A stretch of DNA of 64,000 nucleotides from Symsagittifera roscoffensis. Its lineage: Eukaryota > Xenacoelomorpha > Acoela > Convolutidae. The notes under the pieces were generated by a model. The model saw only the letters and a program-made list of their open reading frames with translations. It did no database searches and was not told the DNA's origin. Every line of letters starts with the position of its first letter. Positions within the stretch are counted from its first letter, which is position 1. The DNA is taken from assembly GCF_963678635.1 (NCBI RefSeq), contig NC_087062.1, positions 34,810,052 to 34,874,051 on the forward strand, read 5' to 3'. A program made the position numbers and the translations under genes. This document shows, one piece after another, positions 1 to 14,900 of this stretch.

Positions 1-925
1 TTCGATCCGAAAGGCTCATCAAAAGACCGATCAACGTCCGCGTCCGGAGGGATAAGTAAACCGTCGATCCGAAAAGGTCAGCTATAGACCGATCACAGTC
101 CGCGTCCGGAAAGATACCTAAACCTTCGATCCGAAAGGCTCTTCAATAGATCGATCACCGTTCGCATCCGGAGGGTAACTACACCGTAGATCCGAAAATC
201 TCAGCAATAGAACAATCAACGTCCGCGTCCGGAGGGATAACTAAACCGTCGATTGAAAAGGTCAGCAATTGACCGATCACAGTCCGCGTCCGGATGGATA
301 TCTAAACCTTCGATCCGAAAGGCTCATCAATAGACTAATCACCGTCCGCATCCGGAGGGTAACTACACCGTAGATCCGAAAATCTCATCCATAGACCGAT
401 CACCGTCCGCCTCCGGAGGGATAACTACACCGTCGACCCGAAAAGGTCAGCAATAGACCGACCAGAGTCCGCGTCCGGAAGGATACCTAAAGCTTCGATC
501 CGAAAGGCTCATCAAAAGACCGATCAACGTCCGCGTCCGGAGGGATAAGTAAACCGTCGATCCGAAAAGGTCAGCTATAGACCGATCACAGTCCGCGTCC
601 GGAAAGATACCTAAACCTTCGATCCGAAAGGCTCTTCAATAGATCGATCACCGTTCGCATCCGGAGGGTAACTACACCGTAGATCCGAAAATCTCAGCAA
701 TAGAACAATCAACGTCCGCGTCCGGAGGGATAACTAAACCGTCGATTGAAAAGGTCAGCAATTGACCGATCACAGTCCGCGTCCGGATGGATATCTAAAC
801 CTTCGATCCGAAAGGCTCATCAATAGACTAATCACCGTCCGCATCCGGAGGGTAACTACACCGTAGATCCGAAAATCTCATCCATAGACCGATCACCGTC
901 CGCCTCCGGAGGGATAACTACACCG
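1..925. repeat. Higher-order repeat, offset 493 bp
   Basis: Bases 1-432 recur almost unchanged at 494-925, an offset of 493 bp or eight monomers. Both carry the same ordered series of variants, including the CTCATCAAAAGACC, AACAATCAACG and TCCGCCTCCGG forms. The copies diverge after the TCCGCCTCCGG monomer, so this is a block duplication rather than a uniform higher-order array. Confidence 0.85.
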
Positions 926-3900
926 TAGATCCGAAAGTCTCAGCAATAGAACAATCAAAGTACGCGTCCGGAGGGATAACTAAACCGTCGATTGAAAAGG
1001 CCAGCAATTGACCAATCACAGTCCGCGTCCGGAAGGATACCTAAACCGTCGATCCGAAAAGCCAGCAAATTATCGATCACCGTCCGCGTCCGGAGGGTTA
1101 TCTAAACCGTTGATCCGAAACGGTCAGCAATTGACCAATCAAGTCCGCGTCCGGAGGGATACCTAAACCGTCGTTCCAAAAGGCTCAGCAATAGACTGAT
1201 CACCGTCCGCGTCCGGAGGGTTAAATAAACCGTCGATACGAAATGCTCAGCAATAGACTGATGGCCGTCCGCGTCCTGAGGGATACCTAAAACGTCGATC
1301 CGAAAGGCTCAGCAAAAGACCGATCAGCGTCCGCGTCCGGAGGAATGACTAAACTGTCGATCCGAAAAGCTCAGCATTGGACCGATCACCGTCCGCTTCC
1401 GGAGGGATAACTAAACAGCCAATCCGAAAGGCTCAGCATTAGACCGATCACCGTCCGCGTCCGTAGAGATAACTACACCGTAGATTCAAAAGTCTCAGCA
1501 ATCGACCGATCAACGTCCGCGTCCGGAGGGATAACTTAACCGTCGATCGGAAATGCTCAGCAATGGACCGATCACCGTCCGCGTCCGGAGGGATACCTAA
1601 ACCGTCTGTCGGAAACGCTCAGCCAAAGACCGATCACCGTCCGCGTCTGGAGGGATGCCTAAACTGTCGATTCGCAAGGCACATCAATACACCGATCACC
1701 GTCCGCATCTGGAGGGTAACTACACCGTAGATCCGAAAATCTCAGCAATAGACCGATCAACGTCCGCGTTCGGAGAGATACCTAAACCGTCAATTCGAAA
1801 GGCTCATCCATAGCTCGATCACCGTCCGCGTCTGGAGGGATGCCTAAACTGTCGATTCGCAAGGCAAATCAATACACCGATCACCGTCCGCGTCCGGAGG
1901 GATAACTACACCGTAGATCCGAATATCTCAGCAATCGACCGATCAACGTCCGCAATTGACCAATCACAGTCCGCGTCCGGAAGTATATCTAAACCGTCGA
2001 TCCGAAAAGCCAGCAAAATATCGATCACCGTACGCGTCCGGAGGGTTATCTAAACCGTTGATCCGAAACGGTCAGCAAGAGACCAATCACGTCCGCGTCC
2101 GGAGGGATACCTAAACCGTCGTTCCAAAAGGCTCAGCAATAGACGGATCAACGTCCTCTTCCGGAGGGTTACCTAAACCGTCGATCCGAAACGGTCACAA
2201 TAGACTGATCACCGTCCGCGTCCGGAGGGATAGCTATTTCGTCGATACGAAATGCTCAGCAAAATACCGATCACAGTCCGCGTCCGGAGGTATACCTAAA
2301 CCGTCGATCCAAAAGGCTCAGCAACAGACCGATCACCGTCCGCGTCCGGAGGGTTACCTAAAGCGTCGATCCGAAACTGTCAGCAAAAGACTGTTCACTG
2401 TCCGCGTCCGAAGGGATAACTAAACGGCCGATACCAAATTCTCAGCAATAGACTGAAGGCCGTCTGCGTCCGGAGGGATACCTAAACTGTCCGTCCGTCC
2501 GAAACTATCAGCCATAGACCGATCACCGTCCACTTCCGGAGGGATAACTAAACCGCCAATCCGAAAGGCTCAGCATTAGACCGATCACCGTCCGCATCCG
2601 TAGAGATAACTACACCGTAGATTCAAAAGTATCAGTAATCGACCGATCAACGTCCGCGTCCGGAGGGATAACTTAACCGTCGATCGGAAAAGCTCAGCAA
2701 TGGACCGATCACCGTCCGCGTCCGGAGGGATACCTAAACCGTCTGTCGGAAACGCTCAGCCAAAGACCGATCACCATCCGCGTCTGGAGGGATGCCTAAA
2801 CTGTCGATTCGAAAGGCTCAGCAATAGACCGATCACCGTCTGCGTCCGGAGGATATCTGAACCGTCGATCCGAAAGGCTCAGCAATAGACCGATCACCGT
2901 CCGCGTCCGGAGGGATACCTTAACCTTCGATCCGAAAAGCACATCAATACACCGATCACCGTCCGCATCTGGAGGGTAGCTACACCGTAGATCCGAAAAT
3001 CTCAGCAATAGACCGATCACCGTCCGCGTTCGGAGAGATATCTAAACCGTCAATTCGAAAGGCTCATCCATAGACCGATCACCGTCCGCGTCCGGAGGGA
3101 TACCTTAACCTTCGATCCGAAAAGCACATCAATACACCGATTACCGTCCGCATCTGGAGGGTAGCTACACCGTAGATCCGAAAATCTCAGCAATAGACCG
3201 ATCACCGTCCGCGTTCGGAGAGATATCTAAACCGTCAATTCGAAAGGCTCATCCATAGACCGATCACCGTCCGCGTCCGGAGGGATAACTACACCGTAGA
3301 TCCGAATATCTCAGCAATCGACCGATCAACGTCCGCTTCCGGAGGGATAACTTAACCGTCGATCGGAAATGCTCAGCAATAGACCGATCACCGTCCGCGT
3401 TCGGAGAGATACCTAAACCGTCAATTCGGAAGGCTCATCCATAGACCAATCACTGTCCGCGTCCGGAGGAATAATTACACCGTAGATCCGAAAGTCTCAG
3501 CAAAAGAACGATCAACGTCCGCGTCCGGAGGGATAAGTAAACCGTCGATCCGAAAAGGTCAGCAATAGACCGATCACAGTCCGCGTCCAGAAGGATACCT
3601 AAACCTTCGATCCGAAAGGCTCATCATTAGACCGATCACCGTCCGCGTTCGGAGAGATACCTAAACCGTCAATTCGAAAGGCTCATCCATAGACCGATCA
3701 CCGTCCGCGTCCGGGGGGATAACTACACCGTAGATCCGAATATCTCAGCAATAGAACAATCAACGTCCGCGTCCGGAGGGATAACTAAACCGTCGATTGA
3801 AAAGGTCAGCAATTGACCGATCACAGTCCGCTTCCGAAAGGATACCTAAACCTTCGATCCGAATGGCTCATTAATAGACCGATCACCGTCCGCATCCAGA

Positions 3901-6900
3901 GGGTAACTACAACGTAGATCCGAAAAACTCAGCAATAGACCGATCACCGTCCGCGTTCGGAGAGATACCTAAACCGTCAATCCGAAATGCCAGCAAAATA
4001 TCAATCACCGTCCGCGTCCGGAGGGTTATCCAAACCGTTGATCCGAAACGGTCAGCAAGAGACCGATCACGTCCGCGTCTGGAAGGATACCTAAACCTTC
4101 GATCCGAAAGGCTCATTAATAGACCGATCACCGTCCGCATCCGGAGGGTAACTACATCCTAGTTCCAAAAATCTCAGCAATAGACCGATCAACGTCCGCG
4201 TTCGGAGAGATACCTAAACCGTCAATTCGAAAGGCTCATCCATAGACCGATCACCGTCCGCGTTCGGAGGGATAACTACACCGTAGATCCGAAAGTCTCA
4301 GCAATAAAACAATCAACGTCCGCGTCCGGAGGGATAACTAAACCGTCGATTGAAAAAGTCAGCAATTGACCGATCACAGTCCACGTCCGGAAGTATACCT
4401 AAACCGTCGATCCGAAAAGCCAGCAAAATATCAATCACCGTCCGCGTCCGGAGGGTTATCTAAACCGTTGATCCGAAACGGTCAGCAAGAGACCGATCAC
4501 GTCCGCGTCCGGAGGGATATCTAAACCAACGTTCCAAAAGGCTCAGCAATAGACCGATCAAAGCAAGTGTCCGGAGGGTTACCTAAAGCGTCGATCTGAA
4601 ACGGTCAGCAAAAGACTGATCACCGTCCGCGTCCGGAGGGATAGCTATTTTGTCGAGACGAATTGCTCAGCAATAGACCGATCACCGTCCGCGTCCGGAG
4701 GGATACCTAAACCGTCGGTCGGAAACGCTCAGCAAAAGACCGATCACCGTCCGCGTCCGGAGGGATACCTAAGCCGTCGATTCGAAAGGCTCAGCAATAG
4801 ACAGATCACTGTCTGCGTCCGGAGGATACCTGAACCGTCGATCCGAAAGGCTCAGCAACAGACCGATCACCGTCCGCGTCCGGAGGATTACCTAAAGCGT
4901 CGATCCGAAACTTTCAGCAAAAGACTGATCAATGTCCGCGTCCAAAGGGATAACTAAACGGCCGATACGAAATTCTCAGCAATAGACCGATCACCGTCAG
5001 CGTCCGGAGGGATAACTAAACCGCCAATCCGAAATGCTCAGCATTAGACCGATCATCGTCCGCGTCCGTAGAGATAACTACATCGTAGATTCAAAAGTCT
5101 CAGCAATCGACCGATCAACGTCCGCGTCCGGAGGGATAACTTAACCGTCGATCGGAAAAGCTCAGCAATAGACCGATCACCGTCCGCGGCCGGAGGGATA
5201 CCTAAACCGTCGATCCGAAAAGCCAGCAAAATATCAATCACCGTCCGCGTCCGGAGGGTTATCCAAACCGTTGATCCGAAACGGTCAGCAAGAGACCGAT
5301 CACCGTCCGCATCCAGAGGGTAACTACAACGTAGATCCGAAAAACTCAGCAATAGACCGATCACCGTCCGCGTTTGGAGAGATACCTAAACCGTCAATCC
5401 GAAAAGCCAGCAAAATATCAATCACCGTCCGCGTCCGGAGGGTTATCCAAACCGTTGATCCGAAACGGTCAGCAAGAGACCGATCACGTCCGCGTCTGGA
5501 AGGATACCTAAACCTTCGATCCGAAAGGCTCATTAATAGACCGATCACCGTCCGCATCCAGAGGGTAACTACATCCTAGTTCCAAAAATCTCAGCAATAG
5601 ACCGATCAACGTCCGCGTTCGGAGAGATACCTAAACCGTCAATTCGAAAGGCTCATCCATAGACCGATCACCGTCCGCGTTCGGAGGGATAACTACACCG
5701 TAGATCCGAAAAGCCAGCAAAATATCAATCACCGTCCGCGTTCGGAGGGTTATCTAAACCTTTGATCCGAAACGGTCAGCAAGAGACCGATCACGTCCGC
5801 GTCCGGAGGGATACCTAAACCAACGTTCCAAAAGGCTCAGAAATAGACCGATCAAAGTAAGTGTCCGGAGGGTTATCTAAAGCGTCGATCCGAAACGGTC
5901 AGCAATAGACTGATCACCGTCCGCGTCCGGAGGGATAGCTATTTCGTCGAGTCGAATTGCTCAGCAATAGACCGATCACCGTCCGCGTCCGGAGGGATAC
6001 CTAAACCGTCGGTCGGAAACGCTCAGCAAAAGACCGATCACCGTCCGCGTCCGGAGGGATACCTAAGCCGTCGATTCGAAAGGCTCAGCAATAGACAGAT
6101 CACTGTCTGCGTCCGGAGGATACCTGAACCGTCGATCCGAAAGGCTCAGCAACATACCGATCACCGTCCGCGTCCGGAGGATTACCTAAAGCGTCGATCC
6201 GAAACTTTCAGCAAAAGACTGATCACTGTCCGCGTCCAAAGGGATAACTAAACGGCCGATACGAAATTCTCAGCAATAGACTGAAGGCCGTGTGCGTCCG
6301 GAGGGATACCTAAGCCGTCGATTCGAAAGGCTCAGCAATAGACAGATCACTGTCTGCGTCCGGAGGATACCTAAGCCGTCCGTCCGAAACGATCAGCCAT
6401 ATACCGATCACCGTCAGCGTCCGGAGGGATAACTAAACCGCCAATCCGAAATGCTCAGCATTAGACCGATCATCGTCCGCGTCCGTAGAGATAACTACAT
6501 CGTAGATTCAAAAGTCTCAGCAATCGACCGATCAACGTCCGCGTCCGGAGGGATAACTTAACCGTCGATCGGAAAAGCTCAGCAATAGACCGATCACCGT
6601 CCGCGGCCGGAGGGATACCTAAACCGTCGATCCGAAAGGCTCATCAATAGACCAATCACCGTCCGTATCCGGAGAGTAACAACAACGTAGATCCGAAAAT
6701 CTCAGCAATAGACCGATCACTGTCCGCGTCCGAAGGGATACCTTAACCGTCAATTCGAGAGGCTCTTCCATAGACCGATCACCGTCCGCGTCCGGAGGGT
6801 TAATTACACAGTAGATCCGAAAGTCTCAGCAATAGAATGATCAACGTCCGCGTCTGGAGGGATACCTAAACCGTCGGTCGGAAACGCTCAGCAAAAGACC

Positions 6901-7239
6901 GATCACCGTCCGCGTCCGGAGGGATACCTAAACCATCGATTCGAAAGGCTCAGCACTAGACCGATCACCATCTGCGTCCGGAGGGATAACTAAACCGCCA
7001 ATCCGAAATGCTCAGCATTAGACCGATCATCGTCCGCGTCCGTAGAGATAACTACATCGTAGATTCAAAAGTCTCAGCAATCGACCGATCAACGTCCGCG
7101 TCCGGAGGGATAACTTAACCGTCGATCGGAAAAGCTCAGCAATAGACCGATCACCGTCCGCGGCCGGAGGGATACCTGAACCGTCGATCCGAAAGGCTCA
7201 GCAATAGACCGATCACGTCCGCGTCCGGAGGGTTACCTA

Positions 7240-8990
7240 AAGCGTCGATCCAAAACTGTCAGCAAAAGACTGATCACTGTCCGCGTCCGGAGGGATAACT
7301 AAACGGCCGATACGAAATTCTCGGCAATAGACTGAAGGCCATCTGCGTCCAGAGGGATATCTAAACCGTCCGTCCAAAACGATCAGCCATAGACCGATCA
7401 CCGTCCGCGTCCTGGGGATAACTAAACCGCCAACCCGAAATTCTCAGCATTACACCGATCACCGTCCGCGTCCGGAGAGATAACTACACCGTAGATTCAA
7501 AAGTCTCAGCAATCGACCGTTCGACGTCCGCGTCCGGAGGTATAACTTAACCGTCGATCGGAAAAGCTCAGCAATAGACCGATCACCGTCCGCGTCCGGA
7601 GGGATACCTAAACCGTCGATCCGAAAGGCTCAGCAATAGACCGATCACGTCCGCGTCCGGAGGGTTACCTAAAGCGTCGATCCAAAACTGTCAGCACAAG
7701 ACTGATCACTGTCCGCGTCCGGAGGGATAACTAAACGGCCGATACGAAATTCTCGGCAATAGACTGAAGGCCATCTGCGTCCAGAGGGATATCTAAACCG
7801 TCCGTCCAAAACGATCAGCCATAGACCGATCACCGTCCGCGTCCTGGGGATAACTACACCGTAGATTCAAAAGTCTCAGCAATCGACCGTTCGACGTCCG
7901 CGTCCGGAGGTATAACTTAACGGCCGATACGAAATTCTCGGCAATAGACTGAAGGCCATCTGCGTCCAGAGGGATATCTAAACCGTCCGTCCAAAACGAT
8001 CAGCCATAGACCGATCACCGTCCGCGTCCTGGGGATAACTACACCGTAGATTCAAAAGTCTCAGCAATCGACCGTTCGACGTCCGCGTCCGGAGGTATAA
8101 CTTAACCGTCGATCGGAAAAGCTCAGCAATAGACCGATCACCGTCCGCGTCCGGAGGGATACCTAAACCGTCGATCCGAAAGGCTCAGCAATAGACCGAT
8201 CACGTCCGCGTCCGGAGGGTTACCTAAAGCGTCGATCCAAAACTGTCAGCAAAAGACTGATCACTGTCCGCGTCCGGAGGGATAACTAAACGGCCGATAC
8301 GAAATTCTCGGCAATAGACTGAAGGCCATCTGCGTCCAGAGGGATATCTAAACCGTCCGTCCAAAACGATCAGCCATAGACCGATCACCGTCCGCGTCCG
8401 GAGGGATAACTAAACCGCCAATCCGAAATGCTCAGCATTAGACCGATCATCGTCCGCGTCCGTAGAGATAACTACATCGTAGATTCAAAAGTCTCAGCAA
8501 TCGACCGATCAACGTCCGCGTCCGGAGGGATAACTTAACCGTCGATCGGAAAAGCTCAGCAATAGACCGATCACCGTCCGCGGCCGGAGGGATACCTGAA
8601 CCGTCGATCCGAAAGGCTCAGCAATAGACCGATCACGTCCGCGTCCGGAGGGTTACCTAAAGCGTCGATCCAAAACTGTCAGCAAAAGACTGATCACTGT
8701 CCGCGTCCGGAGGGATAACTAAACGGCCGATACGAAATTCTCGGCAATAGACTGAAGGCCATCTGCGTCCAGAGGGATATCTAAACCGTCCGTCCAAAAC
8801 GATCAGCCATAGACCGATCACCGTCCGCGTCCTGGGGATAACTAAACCGCCAACCCGAAATTCTCAGCATTACACCGATCACCGTCCGCGTCCGGAGAGA
8901 TAACTACACCGTAGATTCAAAAGTCTCAGCAATCGACCGTTCGACGTCCGCGTCCGGAGGTATAACTTAACCGTCGATCGGAAAAGCTCA
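7240..8990. repeat. Higher-order repeat, ~432-bp unit
   Basis: A distinctive monomer series (TGTCAGCA.AAGACTGATCACTG, then CTAAACGGCCGATACG, then GACTGAAGGCCATCTGCG) occurs at about 7257, 7689, 8244 and 8677. The steps are 432, 555 and 433 bp: a seven-monomer unit, with two extra monomers in the third interval. Confidence 0.8.
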
Positions 8991-10645
8991 GCAATAGACC
9001 GATCACCGTCCGCGTCCGGAGGGATACCTAAACCGTCGATCCCAAAGGCTCATCAATAGACCGATCACCGTCCGCATCTGGAGAGTAACATCAACGTAGA
9101 TCCGAAAATCTCAGCAATAGACCGATCACTGTCCGCATTCGGAGAGATACCTAAATCATCAGTCTAAAAGGCTCAGCAATATACCGATCACGTCCGCGTC
9201 CAAAGGGATACCTAAACCGTCAATTGGAGAGGCTCTTCCATGGACCGATCACCGTCCACGTCCGAAAGGATAACTAAACCGTCGATACAAAATGCTCAGC
9301 AATAAACCGATCACCGTCCGCGTTCGGAGAGATACCTAAACCGTCATTTCGAAAGGCTCATCCATAGACCGATCACCGTCCGCGTCCGGAGGGATAACTA
9401 AACCGTCGATTCGAAAAGCTCAGCAATAAACCGATCACCGTCCGCGTTCGGAGAGATACCTAAACCGTCATTTCGAAAGGCTCATCCATAGACCGATCAC
9501 CGTCCGCGTCCGGAGGGATAACTACACCGTAGATCCGAAAGTCTCAGCAATAGAACGATCAACGTCCGCGTCCGGAGGGATAACTAAACCGTCGATCCGA
9601 AAATCTCAGCAATAGACCGATCACTGTCCGCTTTCGGAGAGATATCTAAACCGTCAGTCTAAAAGGCTTAGCAATAGACCGATCACGTCCGCGTCCGAAG
9701 GGATACCTAAACCGTCAATTCGAGAGGCTCTTCCATAGACCGATCACCGTCCGCGTCCGGAGGGTTAATTACACAGTAGATCCGAAAGTCTCAGCAATAG
9801 AATGATCAACGTCCGCGTCTGGAGGGATAACTAAACCGTCGATCGGAAACGGTCAGCAAGAGACCGATCACGTCCGCGTCCGGAGGGATAGATATTTCGT
9901 CGATACGAAATGCTCAGCAATAGACCGATCATCGTCCGTGTCCTGAGGGATACCTAAACCGTCGGTCGGAAACGCTCAGCAAAAGACCGATCACCGTCCG
10001 CGTCCGGAGGGATACCTAAACCGTCGATTCGAAAGGCTCAGCAATAGACCGATCACCATCTGCGTCCGAAGGATACCTGAACTGTCGATCCGAAAGGCTC
10101 AGCAATAGACCGATCACGTCCGCGTCCGGAGGGTTACCTAAAGCGTTGATCCGAAACTGTCAGCAAAAGACTGATCACTGTCCGCGTCCGGAGGGATAAC
10201 TAAACGGCCGATACGAAATTCTCAGCAATAGACTGAAGGCCATCTGCGTGCGGAGGGATATCTAAACCGTCCGTCCGAAACGATCAGCCATAGACCGATC
10301 ACCGTCCGCGTCCGGGGGGATAATTAAACCGCCAACCCGAAAGGCTCAGCATTACACCGATCACCGTCCGCGTCCGGAGAGATAACTACACCGTAGATTC
10401 AAAAGTTTCAGCAATCGACCGTTCAACGTCCGCGTCCGGAGGGATAACTTAACAGTCGATCGGAAAAGCTCAGCAATAGACCAATCACCGTCCGCGTCCG
10501 GAGGGATACCTAAACCGTCGATCTGAAAGGCTCATCAATAGACCGATCACCGTCCGCATCCGGAGAGTAACATCAACGTAGATCCGAAAATCTCAGCAAT
10601 AGACCGATCACTGTCCGCATTCGGAGAGATACCTAAATCATCAGT

Positions 10646-11920
10646 CTAAAAGGCTCAGCAATATACCGATAACGTCCGCGTCCGAAGGGATACCTAAACC
10701 GTCAATTCGAGAGGCTCTTCCATGGACCGATCACCGTCCGCGTCCGAAGGGATAACTAAACCGTCGATACAAAATGCTCAGCAATAGACTGATGGCCGTC
10801 CGCGTCCGGAGGGATACCTAAACCGTCCGTTCGAAACGCTCATCGATAGACCGATCATCGTCCGCGTCCGGAGAGATACCTAAACCGTCAGTCTGAAAGG
10901 CTCAGCAATAGACCGATCATGTCCGCGTTCAGAGGGCTACCTAAACTGTGGATTCGAAAAATTCGTCAATAGACCGATCACCGTCCGTATCCGGAGGGAT
11001 AACAACAGCGTAGATCCAAAAGTCTCAGCAATAGACCGATCAAGGTCCGCGTCCGGAGCGATAACTAAACCGTCGATTCGAAAAGCTCAGCAATAAACCG
11101 ATCACCGTCCGCGTTCGGAGAGATACCTAAACCGTCATTTCGAAAGGCTCATCCATAGACCGATCACCGTCCGCGCCCGGAGGAATAACTACACCGTAGA
11201 TCCGAAAGTCTCAGCAATAGAACGATCAGCGTCCGCGTCCGGAGGGATAACTAAACCGTCGATTCGAAAAGCTCAGCAATAAACCGATCACCGTCCGCGT
11301 TCGGAGAGATACCTAAACCGTCAGTCTAAAAGGCTCAGCAATATACCGATAACGTCCGCGTCCGAAGGGATACCTAAACCGTCAATTCGAGAGGCTCTTC
11401 CATGGACCGATCACCGTCCGCGTCCGAAGGGATAACTAAACCGTCGATACAAAATGCTCAGCAATAGACTGATGGCCGTCCGCGTCCGGAGGGATACCTA
11501 AACCGTCCGTTCGAAACGCTCATCGATAGACCGATCATCGTCCGCGTCCGGAGAGATACCTAAACCGTCAGTCTGAAAGGCTCAGCAATAGACCGATCAT
11601 GTCCGCGTTCAGAGGGCTACCTAAACTGTGGATTCGAAAAATTCATCAATAGACCGATCACCGTCCGTATCCGGAGGGATAACAACAGCGTAGATCCAAA
11701 AGTCTCAGCAATAGACCGATCAAGGTCCGCGTCCGGAGCGATAACTAAACCGTCGATTCGAAAAGCTCAGCAATAAACCGATCACCGTCCGCGTTCGGAG
11801 AGATACCTAAACCGTCATTTCGAAAGGCTCATCCATAGACCGATCACCGTCCGCGTCCGGAGGGATAACTACACCGTAGATCCGAAAGTCTCAGCATTAA
11901 AACGATCAACGTCCGCGTCC
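10646..11920. repeat. 680-bp block duplication in satellite
   Basis: The stretch 10646-11240 recurs at 11326-11920 with a constant offset of 680 bp (eleven monomers) and only a handful of differences, for example AATTCGTCAATAG against AATTCATCAATAG. It is the most recent-looking amplification in the array. Confidence 0.85.
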
Positions 11921-14900
11921 GGAGGGATAACTAAACCGTCGATCCGAAAAGGTCAGCAATAGACTGATCACAGTCCGCGTCCGGAAGGATACCTAAACCT
12001 TCGGTCCAAAAGGCTCATCAATAGACCGATCACCGTCCGCGTTCAGAGAGATACCTAAGCCGTCAATTCAAAAGGCTCATCCATAGACCGATCACCGTCA
12101 GCGTCCGGAGGGATAGCTACACCGTAGATCCAAAAGTCTCAGCAAAAGAACAATCAACGTCCGCGTCCGGAGAAATAACTAAACCGTCGATTGAAAAGGT
12201 CAGCAATTGACCGATCACAGTCCGCGTCCGGAAGGATACCTAAACCGTCGATCCGAAAAGCCAGAAAAATATCGATCACCGTCCGCGTCCGGAGGGTTAT
12301 CTAAACCGTCGATACGGAACGGTCAGCAAGAGAGCGATCACGTCTGCGTCTGGAGGGATACCTAAACCGTCGTTTCGAAAGGCTCAGCAATAGACCGATC
12401 AACGTCCGCGTCCGGAGGGTTACCTAAACCGTCGATCCGAAACGGTCAGCAATAGACTGATCACCGTCCGCGTCCGGAGGTATAGCGATTTCGTTGATAC
12501 GAAATGCTCAGCAATAGACCGATCACCGTCCGCGTCCGGGGGGATACCTAAACCGTCGGTCGGAAACGCTCAGCAAAAGATCGATCACCGTCCGCATCCG
12601 GAGGGATACCTAAACCGTCGATACGAAAGGCTCAGGAATAGGCAGATCACTGTCCTCGTCCGGAGGGATAACTACACAGTAGATCCGAACTGCTCAGCAA
12701 TAGCCCGATCACCGTCTGCGTCCGGAGGGTACCTGAACCGTCGATCCGAAGGGCTCAGCAATAGACCGATCACCGTCCGCGTCCGGAGGGTTACCTAAAC
12801 CATCGATACAAGACGCTCTGCAAAATACCGATCATGTCCGCGTCCGGTGGCATACCTAAACCGTCGATCCGAAAGAATCAGCAATAGACTGATCACCGTC
12901 CGCGTCCGGAGGGATAAATAAACCGTCAACACGAAATACTTAGCATTAGACCGATCATCGTCCGCGTCCGGAGGAATAACTAAACCGTCGGTCCAAAGTG
13001 CTCAGCAATAGACCGATCACCGTCCGCTTCCGGAGGGATACCTAAATGTCGAGCCGAAAGGCTCAGAAATAGAGCGGTCGCCATCCGCGTCCGGAGGGAT
13101 GCCTAAATCGTCAATCTGAAAGAATCAGCAATAGACTGATCACCGCCCGCGTCCGGAGGGATAACCAAACCGTCAAAACGAAATACTCAGCAATAGACCA
13201 ATCATCGTCCGCGTCCGGAGGGATACCTAAACCGTCGATCCGAAACGCTCAGCAATAGACCGATCACCGTCCGCGTCCGGAGGGATACCTAAACTGTCAA
13301 TCCGAAAGGCTCAGCAAGAGACCGATCACCGTCCGCGTCCGGAAGGATCCCTACATCGTCAATCTGAAAGTCTCAGCAATAGACCGATCACGTTCGCGTC
13401 CGGAGGGATCCGTACATCGTCAATCTGAAAGGCTCAGCAATAGACCGATCACGTTCGCGTCCTGAGGGATACCTCAACCGTCGATTCGAAAGGCTCATCA
13501 ATAGACCGATTACCGTCCGCGTCCGGAGGTTTACCTAAACCGTCGATCCGAATTGCTCAGCATTAGACCGATCACCGTCCGCGTCCGGAGGGATGTCTGA
13601 ACCGTCAATCTGAAAGGCTCAGCAATAGACCGATCACATCCACGTCCGTAATGATAACTAAACCGTCGATTCGAAAGGTTCAGCAAGAGACCGATCACCG
13701 TCCGCGTCCGGAGGGATCCCTACATCGTCAATCTGAAAGGCTCGGCAATAGACCGATCACGTTCGCGTCCTGAGGGATACCTCAACCGTCGATTCGAAAG
13801 GCTCATCAATAGACCGATTACCGTCCGCGTCCGAAGGTTTACCTAAACCGTCGATCCGAATTGCTCAGCATTAGACCGATCACCGTCCGCGTCCGGAGGG
13901 ATGTCTGAACCGTCAATCTGAAAGGCTCAGCAATAGACCGATCACATCAACGTCCGTAGGGATACATAAACCGTCGATTCGAAAGGTTCAGATATAGGCA
14001 GATCACCGTCCTCGTCCGGAGTGATAACTTCAACGTCGATGCGAAAGGCTCGGCAATAGACCGACCACCCTCCGCGTCTGGATGGTTACCTAAACCATCG
14101 ATGCATGACGCTCAGCAAAAGACCGATCCCGTCCGCGACCGGTGGCATACCTAAACCGTCGATCCGAAAGGCTCAGCAATAGACTGATCACCTTGCGCGT
14201 CCGGAGGCATAACTAAACCGTCAATGCGACATACTCAGCAATAGACCGATCAACGTCCGCGTCCGGAGTGGTTCCTAAACCGTCGGTCCGAAACGCTCAG
14301 CAATAGACCGATCACCGCCCGCGACCAGAGGGATAACTAAACTGTCGATCCGAAAGGCTCAGCAATAGACCGATCACCGTCCGCATCCGGAGGGATACCT
14401 AAACCGTCGATACGAAAGGCTCAGGAATAGACAGATCACTCTCCTCGTCCGGAGGGATAACTACACCGTAGATCCGAACTGCTCAGCAATAGCCCGATCA
14501 CCGTCTGCGTCCGGAGGGTACCTGAACCGTCGATCCGAAGGGCTCAGCAATAGACCGATCACCGTCCGCGTCCGGAGGGTTACCTAAACCATCGATACAA
14601 GATGCTCTGCAAAATACCGATCATGTCCGCATCCGGAGGGATACCTAAACCGTCGATACGAAAGGCTCAGGAATAGACAGATCACTGTCCTCGTCCGGAG
14701 GGATAACTACACCGTAGATCCGAACTGCTCAGCAATAGCCCGATCACCGTCTGCGTCCGGAGGGTACCTGAACCGTCGATCCGAAGGGCTCAGCAATAGA
14801 CCGATCACCGTCCGCGTCCGGAGGGTTACCTAAACCATCGAAACAAGATGCTCTGCAAAATACCGATCTTGTCCGCGTCCGGTGGCATACCTAAACCGTC

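Noticed and set aside
2700-5579. Open frames of 62-103 codons on both strands within the satellite
   Set aside because: They arise from the 62-bp period (186 bp is frame-neutral), change frame at monomer indels and have no conserved start or product.
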